From NCBI GenBank assembly GCA_964017145.1, contig OZ024842.1, forward strand, positions 1,736,001-1,800,000: 64,000 bases of DNA. The letters are read 5' to 3'. The stretch is from Agrocybe praecox. Its lineage: Eukaryota > Basidiomycota > Agaricomycetes > Agaricales > Agrocybaceae. The translations under genes were made by a program, and so were the position numbers. Below, piece by piece: positions 1-10,580 of this stretch; positions within the stretch are counted from its first letter, which is position 1; the number at the start of each line of letters is the position of its first letter. The notes beneath the pieces were generated by a model, which worked only from the letters and a program-made list of their open reading frames with translations, did not search any database and had not been told where the DNA came from.

Positions 1-3000
1 TTGCGTTTCTTGGAACTGCTGTCGTCGATGGAGGCCATAGCCTCGCTTTCGGCCCGTCGTTTGAGACTGCTATGCGAAGACGTAGATGCCATGGCTGTGG
101 GGGGCGGAGACGCCGAAACCTTCAGCTGACCCTTATGGCGTAACGAACTCTCATACGAACGTAGCTTCTCATCATGCTCGCGCAGTATGCTCAACAAAAA
201 GTCACCTCGGCGGACCAGGTGGATGGCGTTGGGTATAGGCCGACTAGCGGCGTCTTCTCCTTTCTTGCCTTCGTCGAGGAAAAACTTGCCTTCTAGACCG
301 AGTTTGGGATCCTTCGCCATGGCTTCCCAGTTTCCGAAACCGTAAAGGAAGGCACCGACCAAGAGCATCGAATCGTCATGGGGGCCCCATCGACCCGACC
401 AGTTCAGCGTCGGTCGAATGTTGTCTATCGGGATATTCCACTTATATGGATCATCGAGCTCTGAGAGGATGTTGTAGAGGATGCGGAGATCGCGATTGCG
501 AGAGAGGACGGTTTCAGCGTTGATGTTCCCTACCCCTCGACAAGTAACGAGAACAGCTTTGCTTTTCTGAGCATTAGTCAACGTTTCACCTGATGCCATC
601 CGTAACCGCTTCTGCTCCTCGCTGTCCTTGACGGCCTGCGAACAGATTTCGATAATCTCGTCGGAAACGTCGTACATCATGCCCCTGTTCTTGTCCTGTA
701 GTTTAGACTCTTGAACCTAGAAGAGGGAACCAACCAGAAGGTCAGAATACAATCCATACGAAAAAAAGAAAACCTACGATGACGTCGTAACGTTGTCGAA
801 TATCGCCCCATCTTTGCAAACTCCTTATCAATACACGGACGTCTCTCTCCTTCAGCTCCATAGCGCGTTGACTAGGCGTCTTCCTCTGAGGACCAGGAGC
901 CTTGGGTTTCTTTGGCGCGGACGTGGCAGCAGGTTGGTCAACGTCCATGCCTTCGTAAGAGACCTGCGCATGATTCCGTTTGCGAGTCTCATTGGTAATC
1001 GACTCCTCCGCGCGACGGTCGTCCTCGTCGGCTTCGAACTTCGTGCGTTCATCAAGCGGAATGATATCCTCCCAACTCATATCATTCTTCACGTCGCTAA
1101 CGGCAGCGAACTGTGCCAAGAAATTTTCGCCACCCAACGACGCGCCGACACCCTCGCCCGCCTGCGTGGTCTCATGGTCTTCCGCGCGGTTCAGAATGTC
1201 GTCAAGGTCCATCTCGTCAAGCTTCTTGCTTTGCTGGGTATCATCCTTATCGAACCTAGATTGTTATAGGTTAATCAAATGAGGATGAGATCATGGAATG
1301 AAAGAAAGACCCACATTTTCTGAGCCCCATATTTTAGGACCGCAGTTAATTCGTCCTTGCTTAGGTTATCGGGCTTATTATTGGGATCTTTCGTCGTGCT
1401 TGTGGCCTTGGAACTCAGATGGGCCTGTGACGTGTCCATCTGGTTGATAACTGACAACGGACAATGAGCATCCTTCATTCAAGGACAATGAGAAGCGTGT
1501 GTGGAAAACACCCACTGGCATATTCAAGGACCATCTTCTTCTTGGCCCGCTCCAGAACATCTTCCTCCATCGTATCCTTACTCACGAATCTGTACACGTT
1601 CACATGGCTTTTCTGACCTATCCGATGGGCGCGGGCCATCGCTTGAAGGTCGTTCTGGGGATTCCAGTCGCTCTGTTGAGGGGCATGTCACCGTCAGCAA
1701 TACAGTTTACCCGACCTCCACAGGCAGAGAGAACGACGTACATCAAAGATGATCACCGTATCAGCTGTTTCAAGGTTGATTCCGAGGCCACCGGCACGGG
1801 TGGACAAGAGGAATGCGAAATCCGGTGATCCAGGGGCATTGAAGTGTGCGATAGACTTCTTGCGGGCTTCGGACGCAACCATGCCGTCCAGACGTTGATG
1901 GGCGTATCCTCTGAGGGCCATGTAGTCGCTGAGAATATCGAGCATGCGGACCATCTGACTAAAGATGAGCACTCGGTGCCCGTCATGTTTCAGGCGAACC
2001 AGGAGCTTGTCTAACAGCACCATTTTGCCGCTGTTCATGACCAGACCCTTCAGAGTCTCCTCTCGGCTGTCCGTAAGCGGTTCGGTGCCATCGAATAGAT
2101 ACGGATGGTTAGCCGCTTTCTTCAACTCCATCGCTGCAGTACGTACTCATGTCAGACCGATATGTTCATCATTAGATCGCAGCTTCACACTCACCGATGT
2201 TCAACAGACTGATGTTATTGTTCCCATTAGCACTCTTGACTAGAGCAGCAAAGTTCTATGATAATGTTCCTGTCAATTTCCATTGCCAAGCTCCGCTGAA
2301 CGCTGACACATACCTTGGTCAAGATATTCTTGTAGAGGTGCGTCTGCATGGCACTCATTTCCACTCGCAAAATTCGCTCGCTCTTGGTGGGTAAAGAAGT
2401 GAGGACATCCTTCTTTAGACGTCTCAGCATGAGCGACTCAAGCTGCTCATGCAGTTGCTTGATCTTCGCCTCATGGTCGGCATCCGCCAAATCGAACTCG
2501 TTGGTAAGAGCAACTATGCAACGAATTACGAGTCAAAATCGAAATTCGGCGCATAGACGAACAGGAATACTCACACTTCTCGGGCATGAGGAAGTGCATC
2601 AAAGATAACAGCTCTAAAATCCGCCCTCAGCAACGTATTGCATTCTGATGAACTGTGTAATAAATACCTTTCACGTTATTCTGTAGCGGTGTACCAGTGA
2701 TTAGCAGCTTTGAGGCTGCGTGGAACGCCCTTAGAGCTTCATAAAGCTGGCTTTCAGAGTTCTTCAAACGATGGGCCTAGAATCGGTGAATAATTAGTAA
2801 ACCAATGTTTAAAGCAAGGAAGAAATCCATGCCTCATCAACGGCCAAAGCTTGCCATTTGATATCCCCAAGTTCTTTGGAGTCCCTCAAAGTCAATTCGT
2901 ATGTCGTTAACAGAACATTCATTTTGAGTTTCTTGTTCGAGGGTCCAAACTCGTACTCGCGGATAACTGCGCGTGCTTGGGCATTGCCGATATAGGTGAT

Positions 3001-4724
3001 AACGTTCAATTCTGGTGCCCAGGCCGCAAATTGGCTTTGCCACGCTGTGATAGTTGAGAGGGGTACAATCACGAGGAATGGACCATATTGGTGCATTTCA
3101 TGAAAAAGATATGACAGGAATGCAACAGTTTGGACAGTCTGAATCAGAGATGTTTAGAAAAGAAATAGTATCTTGACATATATGCGCACACCTTTCCAAG
3201 ACCCATCTCGTCTGCCAGAATACCGTTTTCACCATTGCTCCAGAGGAATGCAAGCCAATTGAGACCCGTCAATTGGAAGTCTTTCAGTTCACCGCCAGTG
3301 GCTTTGATGTAATCCGGGTCTTCATACATTCTCTGGAAGGCAGGCCTGCCACCTTTGCTGTAGTTGGCACTCTTGTAAGGGTATTTGCCTTCCTTCTCGC
3401 GTTCTCTGTATGCTTCAATCTGCTCCTTGGCGATAGGATTAACGTCTGACTGGAGCTCCCAGGTGCAGTGCTCGTAATTGAGACCTTGCCACTTGCAGAA
3501 ATATTCGATTTCGCCGTCGGCTGTCTCTCGGTGGGCCACGATGCGTTCGACATTGCGATGTTGTTCAAAGTCCTCCTTGGTTCGTTCTTTTTCAAGATGC
3601 AACGCTTCAATGTCTTCTCGCGAGAGCCCGGGTGACTCCAGGCGGGACTTCCACACTTTATAGCTCTTGATATAATTGTCCACACGCTTGAGACCTTTGA
3701 AACGCTTCAAAAACTCGTATGTTTCGTCGGTATTGTGAAGATGAGAAAAGTTTTTCCATTTAATGTGGAATCGCTGCGGACAATATAATGAAAACAAAGC
3801 AGAGGGGGATTGGTGCGGACACTTACCACGTTTTCAAACCAGAGGTCCTCGAGATCGCTTTCTCTGCCTTCTTCGCGACTGTGGGCGAGGACACTCTCGA
3901 TTTCGTCTTCCTCCTGATAGGTCACATTGGGGTCCACATAGTAGCCATTAACGTCTTCCTCTTCTGGTTCTTCAAACTTTTCAAAATCTTGGACGTCATC
4001 GATGTAATTTGGAACCTTGGTTCCTCTGCTGGAGATGCGGACTTCTTCTGTGGATGCACGCTGTTTCTTCTTCTTCTTGTTTGCCCGGGAGCCATATTCG
4101 GAGTCCGAGTCCGAAGAGGCGGCCTGGCGAGGCGGAGCTAGACAACGAGTTGAGTGGCATGAGATGAACTGCGGGGGCAATGACCTACCCCTTGGTCTGA
4201 CTGCACTGGAGGATGGGGTATGCGGCTTCTTCTTCTTGACGGGGGCCTTTTTCTTGGCACCGTACTCCTCATCGGCATAGGCCCCGTCATCCTCCTCTGG
4301 ATCGGAGGCGTCGTCGTTGTGGTCTTCATAGCCCTAGTAGAAAGATTAAAAATAAGAATATATGCACGAATAGAACAAGACATGCAGAGTCATCAGCGTC
4401 CTAAAAGATGAAAGGTGAGCAAGGAGGGAGGAGGGAGGAAGAAAAAGGGGCACGGACCGAGTCGTGAGATTGCCTGGAGTGGATGGGTTGGGATATGGGA
4501 TGAGGGATGTGGTTGTGGTTGTCGGGGGACGAATCGTCGTCGATGGACTCGCCATCAGCATCGATGTCCTGGACCTTTTCGAGGTCGTCGTTGTCGGAGT
4601 CGACGTTCATATCGTCGTCGCTGTCGTAGTTAATGCCGAGAGGGGGAGGGACTGAGGAGGGGGGAGTGGAGGACATTTGGGGGGATGGTGATGGTGGGAT
4701 TCCAAGTGGGGACCTGGGCGCCAT
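1..4724 (-). CDS. CHD1: CHD1-type chromodomain helicase, C-terminus beyond window
   Basis: ATP-dependent nucleosome spacing enzyme of transcribed chromatin. Read from 4724 leftwards, an acidic Ser/Pro-rich N-terminus is followed by two chromodomains (the first around 3700-3880 with [12 protein letters not shown], the second around 3450-3540 with [15 protein letters not shown]). The Snf2 motor follows: LADEMGLGK (Walker A), DEAHRLKNS (motif II), TGTPLQNN (motif III), then the C-terminal lobe with [17 protein letters not shown] and [18 protein letters not shown]. Downstream, SANT/SLIDE-like sequence runs to base 1, so the C-terminal CHCT region is missing here. The start MAPRSPLG is chosen over an ATG eight codons upstream because acidic CHD1-like sequence follows directly; the choice is uncertain. 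Several short introns interrupt the gene. It diverges from TFB4 with 142 bp between starts. Confidence 0.95.
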
Positions 4725-4866
4725 CCATCGCCAACGGACAGATTTCACACGGACAGCAGCGTCGCTACAGACATCGTGACGGCCAACGCCGGAAGGCCTT
4801 CGTCACCGGCGCTCGTGACGGAGACTCCGAATAAACTAAGGAAGGATTGTTAGGTGTGACGTGACC
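4725..4866. promoter_or_regulatory. Divergent CHD1/TFB4 promoter region
   Basis: Only 142 bp separate the start codons of CHD1 (leftward) and TFB4 (rightward), so both core promoters and 5' leaders must lie here or overlap the neighbouring exons. No clear TATA box is visible. The stretch is fairly GC-rich with repeated CGTGACG/CGTCAC-like words around 4775-4820, which resemble CRE/ATF half sites. Assignment as a shared promoter is inferred from spacing alone. Confidence 0.5.
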
Positions 4867-6086
4867 ATGGATTGTTCACATCTCTCCGTCGTGGTGGACC
4901 TGTCTCCGAGTCAGTGGGAGATCTGCAGTCTTTCCCTCGATGCCTTTCTGTCTCAGCTCCTCGTCTTTCTCAATGCACACATTGCTCTCAAGCACGAAAA
5001 CTCTTTGGCTGTCTTTGCTGCTTTTCCCGGGAAAAGGTTACACTCCATCCCTCCTTCCTCATCCACCCACTCATTTCCCACAGCGTCATGCTCTATTCGT
5101 CCACCGACCCACCCGGTGACCACAACCCACAAGTAGATCCAAATTCATATCCCCCTTTCAAGCGTCTCGATGCTGCAGTCCTCGAAAGCATACACGACAA
5201 CCTCGACCATTCCGATGAGCCCTCCGCCATCGTCGCCGCTCTCACAAAGGCCCTCTGTTGTCAGTCACTATCTTTTTCTTTCCTTTTTCTTCATCCTCAT
5301 CTTCACAGACATTAATCGGCTTTCGCTCGGCCAGAACACCGATCCGAGGATCCTCATTCTTTCAGTCTCCCCAGATCTCTCCACCTCGTACATCCCCATC
5401 ATGAACTCCATCTTTTCCGCTCAGAAACTGGTAACTCTTATCGTTCGCCTCTGTTCCTCCCTCATCTCTCTTCTCCTCCTAGAAAATCACCATTGATGCC
5501 TGTCAGATTTTTGGTCCCGATACCGTCTTCCTTCAGCAAGCCGCACATCTAACGGGCGGTGCTTATCTTTATTTAGAGCGCCGCGAGGCCCTTTTGCAGT
5601 ATCTTATCGTAAGCCTTCTCCCTTAGCCTCCGTCTTTTCCTTGGCTCATTTCTCTCTTAGATGGCCTTTTTACCGCCACCTTCAATCAGAAAAATTCTCG
5701 CTGTACCCACGCAGGATAAGATTGATTTCCGAGCCGCCTGTTTTTGCCACAAGAACATCGTCGATATCGGCTATGTTTGTTCCGTTTGTTTGTCCAGTGC
5801 GTCTCCTTTCCCGCGCTCCTCCCTTTTCTTCCTCATCCCTTCTAGTCTTTTGTCAGCCCCTTCCGGTCTGTTCGACTTGTCGGTCGGTCTTTTCATTGTT
5901 CTACTCCATATTCCCCGTACTCATCGTGACTCGTGTCACAGAACAAAGTTCCCGATCAAGACCATTATGCGTCTCAAAGCGGCCCTTCCCCCTAGCGATT
6001 TAACCTCAGTAAGACCATCTCCGGCGGCCGTACCCCTCCAAACACGTCCGTCACAGAATGGCTCCCTGAATGGTGCCAAGCATTGA
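4867..6086 (+). CDS. TFB4: TFIIH core subunit Tfb4 (p34)
   Basis: Structural subunit of the TFIIH core, used in promoter opening and nucleotide excision repair; it partners with the p44/Ssl1 subunit. Seven exons can be placed by hand: 4867-5036, 5084-5259, 5309-5430, 5483-5608, 5661-5796, 5846-5882 and 5942-6086, joining to 303 codons with all frames consistent. The N-terminal von Willebrand-A-like domain begins VVVDLSPSQW and contains LVFLNAHIALKHENSLAV and, across the first splice, PGKSVMLYS. The C-terminal cysteine-rich zinc-binding part reads FCHKNIVDIGYVCSVCLS and continues IFCQPLPVCSTC, typical of p34. The ATG at 4867 is used because the in-frame GTG just upstream is not a likely fungal start. 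Confidence 0.95.
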
Positions 6087-6264
6087 GTGTCTCTCATTTC
6101 TCCTCCTTTTGTTGTAACCCTCATCTTGTATTTGTATACATACACTACTTACTCATTGATATCGATGTTATGTATACCCGTGCCTTGCCGTCCTCTCTGG
6201 GGTTTGGGTGACGAAAGATCACTGTCTGGCACCATAATAAACATCATGTATTTCATTCACCCTT

Positions 6265-8461
6265 TCACCAGCTTACCTTGGGCTTGTCATCTCTACTCGT
6301 CATATATCCAACGGCCATACTCGCCGCCGTAAACGCGCACCAGAGCCGTACACATGCATCACGATCGGAAGTTAGCACAATAACACCGACTGCTGGGGTG
6401 ATTTCTCCACGACTTTGGCTGGAGACTACATACGTCACAAATTGCGTTGAGTAGCGAGACATCGTGAACATACCCCAGAAGTCGAGCAAAATGCCATGTA
6501 GAATTTCATGCGGGTCCGAATTGTCACCAGATGCACTGAAAGCGTCAGATATTTTGCGCGCTAAATTCTCTCTAACGATGTATTCGCCCGCACCTTTGTG
6601 AAAAAATACTTAGAGCAATAACCTCAAATTCTTGAGAACTCACCAGATATACTACACGCCATCCCCTCAAACGCCGACAAGACTTGTTTTTGACCCGCCC
6701 AACACCCAGCGCCGAATACACCTGCCTCACCGACTCTTCCCGGGTACTTTAATAACAATCCTCCACTGCGCCAGGATAATCTAAATGGTGCTGACAACGT
6801 CAGACAAAAGTGAAAACGCACCTTGAGACACCTGCAGCAAACCCATCTGAGGGATGTAGAGCTATCGCACCAACTGTATCTTGGATATCACCTAGTTTCT
6901 CCTTTCCGTCATCCTCCAGGTTGGAATCCAAATTCGACGACAACCCCTGCCGCCGCTGCTCGAACGGCTCCAGCCGCTCTGTCCATTTCTTCCACTGAGC
7001 TCGCGCGCCTGGAGAGACCAGTGATTGGTCCTGTACGATTTCGATATCTTTGTTATATTTCTCGAAAAAAGCTCGAGCGCCTGATGAGACGAGGGATCTA
7101 CATCGGAATTATTACTTTGTTAAGCGCTCGTTTATTTTATTTTCGTGGGGTTATCAAATCATTTGATATAATATGCGGGGTGGAATGCAATGCATAAAAA
7201 GAGATAATAAATACTGACAGTGGAGGTATTCGCCCAAATGGATCTGGGGTACGTGAATGATCGAGGATGGCTCGTGCTGCTCGGATGGGGTTTTTAATGC
7301 CTAAACATATGTCGTACGTGCCATGGAGAAACATGGTAAATCAGCTATTAATTATTTAAATTTAGTTGGCAAGCGTGGAATGCATGACAGACGCGCTGGA
7401 CGCGCTGACATTGATTAACATATAGCATTTACTGACCAGACACAGCACCTACGCTCCCGAAGTGCCCTCCGTGCGCGCTCATTATGGCAGCGTCGCACTC
7501 GACAGTGCCGGTGATGGTGAGATTGGAGCCATACCCTGGATAGTGGCGCCCGAATTCGAGTTGGGTTTCAGTTTGAGGTCGAGGCCAGGCGACGGTCACC
7601 GGTTGTCGATTGTCGGACGGTCGTTTCAAATTTGGGAGGGTCATGCGAATTAGAAGCCCGTTGAAACATTGAGCAACGCGGCATGATGCAATAATCAAAA
7701 AATAACGGCCAAGATGTAGGGGTGAACCAAAAAAAAAAGACGTTGAAACTATCAGCAATGTTGCACCAGTCCAGAAGCAGTGCCAACCTGCCAGCATTGA
7801 GATGCTCATCGTTCTCCAGAACGACAATCGCGCGTTCGACCATCGTCAGGGCGTGACCACCATCATCGCTGTTGCGAGTACTAGGAGGACCTGGTCTGGA
7901 CTCAGCGCCGCAAGTCGTTGAGATACCAAAAGTTATTATGCCTACCACCAACATCATCATTATCACCGTCAACATCAACACTGAACTCCGAGCCGGGCTG
8001 AGCGCCATCGCTATGTGGCCGACTCGTTCTCGGACCCGCATCATCATGAGGGCGGTGAACCAGTTCGTTCGGTATAATCCACGGGGATGGTGATGCAGAC
8101 ACCATCGGAGTTTGGGTTTGGGCATTTGACTGAATGTTATTTCCAAGACCCGCAAGACATGCTCTGTGCAAGGTTGCATGATGATATGGGTTATATGCAT
8201 AGTGTACACATAAAACAGGTGTAAAACATCATTATTATCATCAAAGTCGTCATCAGTGGTGATTTTAATACGTGAGAAAGAAGCAAAGAGGAAAGAGACA
8301 CGCACGGCGAGCGCGGCTGTCGCGCCGCGACGACGTGTTGATGATCGCTCGTGGGTGCTTACTTACCTACGTAGTGCTCTCTTGATTTCTTTCTCGTGAT
8401 TTACCCCGTGTACGCCTGCTCCACCATGCACTGCTATGTATAATGTTTTGGTCGTAATCAT
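6265..8461 (-). CDS. Taspase-like threonine aspartase (Ntn hydrolase)
   Basis: Member of the asparaginase/taspase-1 family, N-terminal nucleophile hydrolases made as a precursor that cleaves itself before a threonine. The first exon (8367-8461) carries IAVHGGAGVHG, the family's N-terminal motif, and splices to ALRRACLAGL. Later pieces carry ALTMVERAIVVLENDEHLNAG, NLTITGTVECDAAIM, GSVGAVSG and GIKNPIRAARAILDHSRTPD. The expected cleavage site and nucleophile lie in IQDTVGAIALHPSDGFAAGV near 6850-6890, with T the catalytic residue. The beta-subunit then shows KYPGRVGEAGVFGAGCWA. The end resembles the family (VGYMTSRDDKPK), but a good donor site follows there, so the true stop may lie in a further small exon. 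The splice near 7900 is unresolved. Protease or isoaspartyl-peptidase specificity cannot be decided from sequence. Confidence 0.87.
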
Positions 8462-8758
8462 GGAGGCGACGAGAGGTGGTGGTGATGATGGTAGTGGTGA
8501 GAAAACAAAAGCAACCCGCAAGGCGTCATTATTGATGGGCAAGTTTAACTGATAAGGAATATTTTTCCTAATGGGAATAGCTGATTATTGATTTCGCTTA
8601 AGCAGTCATGATTTGCCTTGAGGCCTCTTGAGGCATAGGAACTGACGTTAAGATTTTGCACGCTTAGATATTTTTATTTACTAACGGAAGTAAATAATAC
8701 CTCACACATTTTACTTGTTACTTTACACGACCCCCACCGATTCGGGCCCGTCCGAAGT

Positions 8759-10292
8759 CTACACGACGGGCGAAAGGTCGAAAGTCGACGATCCCTCCGC
8801 TTTCACAGCAACACCTTTCTCCGTGACAATGGCTGTGATCAGCTCAGCTGGTGTAACATCGAAGCTGGGATTGTAGATCCCCTCAAGGCCAGGAGGCGTG
8901 ATCATGACCTGCACCTGATCTGCCTGCCCGTTGCTCGGATATGGGACCCCGCGAACGAGGCAAGCTTCCAGTGCTGGACGTTGTTCGATGGGGATTCTGG
9001 ATGAATGCCGAATTTCAATGATATGCTTTAGGGGACAGAAGAAATTAAGTCAATGTGGACGTACTGCGAGCCGTCTTCAGTGTTGAGATCAACAGTGCTA
9101 ATGGGGGCAACGACGATGAAGGGAATTTTGTGTCGTGCAGCTAGGACCGCAGCATTGTACGTGCCGATCTGCACGGCAGGAAAAGAGAATGGTCAAGACG
9201 TGTTATTAATGCGCGAAAGGGTTAATGCTTGCTTACTTTGTTCGCCGTGTCTCCATTTTTGGCGATTCTGTCTGCTCCAACGACTGTTTGCCGTTCAAAA
9301 GTTAAAATGGAGCCTCAACTGACTGTAAAAAGAAATGAGCAGCGTACCCACTGCGTGTATGTCGTGATGCTGGAACAAAGAGCCAACCATGGTATCACAG
9401 ATCATGACAGAAGGAATTTGTAATGTCTGCAACTCGAGAGCGGTCAACCTTAATATCGGAGGTCAGTTTTTTCCGCATATGCTCAAATGCAGAATGAATA
9501 CAAAGAACCTTGAACCTTGATGGTAGGGAGCGGTTTGGGTATAGTATGCTTTCTGTAGCTTTCCAGTCTCATGTAGATATGTGATCATACCGAGTGCGGT
9601 ACCATAGCCCTATATCGTCGGGTTTAAAATATGTTCATTTTCCAAAAGCAACCAAAGAGAAAGAAAAACTCACAGAGGTAGCAAGGGATCCAGTGTTGCA
9701 AACAGTGAGAACATTGACACTCTGAGGAGCTGAGGGTTGATCCTGGACGCGCTTCCACAACCATTCTCCAGCCCACTTGGCCATCTCCTTGTTCCTTCCG
9801 ACATCCTCATCTGCCACTGCATTTGCCTCTGCAACCAACTCTTCTGCGATGGTAAGAGGTGCTTTTCCAGCCGCAATCCCACTATCGAGAGTGTTTCCCA
9901 ATCTACGCGTTGCGGCACCGAGATTGACAGCAGTAGGACGAGCTGTGTAAAGAAATGCAAGGATTCCGTCGATGTGCTTCTTCAGCGCATCTTGAGATTT
10001 GAGATATTCGGGTGCATCGGCTGCGGGTGCAGCAAGTCCACGTTTGATGTACTGAGATAGGGAAAGCGCAGCGAGAGAGGCAATGGCTGGTGCTCCTCGA
10101 ATCTTTTGATGGTGAAAATGAGCTACGATAACCTGCAAGTGTCGACTAATAGCGGACCTTCATGGTCTTGATCGCGTCATGGGCATCCTCGACGCTGTTG
10201 ATCTCGATGAACTCGGTAGTATGGGGCAACAGCAATTGGTTGACAATTTCGAGTTTGGCGTTAGACGTACGGATAGATATCAAAGGAGCCAT
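8759..10292 (-). CDS. MRI1: Methylthioribose-1-phosphate isomerase
   Basis: Converts 5-methylthioribose-1-phosphate to 5-methylthioribulose-1-phosphate in the cytosolic methionine salvage pathway. The protein belongs to the eIF2B-alpha/beta/delta-like fold. Spliced pieces read MAPLISIRTSNAKLEIVNQ at the start, then KIRGAPAIASLAALSLS, VNLGAATRRLGNTLD, VLTVCNTGSLATS followed by the GYGTALG segment, and VVGADRIAKNGDTANKIGT. The cysteine of CNTGS and the aspartate of GADR correspond to the two catalytic residues known in the family. The C-terminus (GIYNPSFDVTPAELI ending at a TAG at 8759-8761) is complete. Several introns of about 60 nt interrupt the gene. The start at 10292 faces the hydrolase gene across 288 bp. 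Confidence 0.95.
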
Positions 10293-10378
10293 GTGTGCGG
10301 AGAGTCAAGAATAAGATGATCAGCGGTTATGCATACAAATTTTTGTTATCGTAGGCCTAACTGGGATGACTCTGGACA

Positions 10379-10390
10379 TTAGGGTTAGGG
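10379..10390 (+). promoter_or_regulatory. Double TTAGGG telobox in divergent promoter
   Basis: Two perfect head-to-tail TTAGGG units lie in the 288 bp between the starts of MRI1 and the hydrolase gene. TTAGGG is the telomere repeat of most filamentous fungi, and internal copies in promoters are known targets of Tbf1/Teb1-type Myb factors in yeasts. Regulation here is inferred; only the repeat itself is seen. Nothing else in 10293-10580 stands out apart from a possible TATA-like word (GTATAACA) near 10466. Confidence 0.5.
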
Positions 10391-10580
10391 TCATGTGGGG
10401 TTAAGAGGCAATTTCACATGCTTTGGGCCTAATGTTTGCGGGGTATTGTGTCTGTCCAGGGCCCTATGTATAACAGGGCGCTGGGTCCTATCTATGCTCC
10501 GTTTCTTCCATCCATTCTCAAGATCCGACTTGCTATATTTCTGTCTCTCGACGTATGAACTTCCTTGAACTCAACCCATC

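Noticed and set aside
4861..4866. Upstream GTG start for TFB4
   Set aside because: The ATG two codons later fits the family start and fungal initiation.
5641..6003. Alternative frame across the last TFB4 exons
   Set aside because: It carries no cysteine-rich motif; only the spliced path restores the p34 zinc-binding region.
10379..10390. Former chromosome end marked by TTAGGG repeats
   Set aside because: Only two units inside a normal divergent promoter flanked by housekeeping genes.
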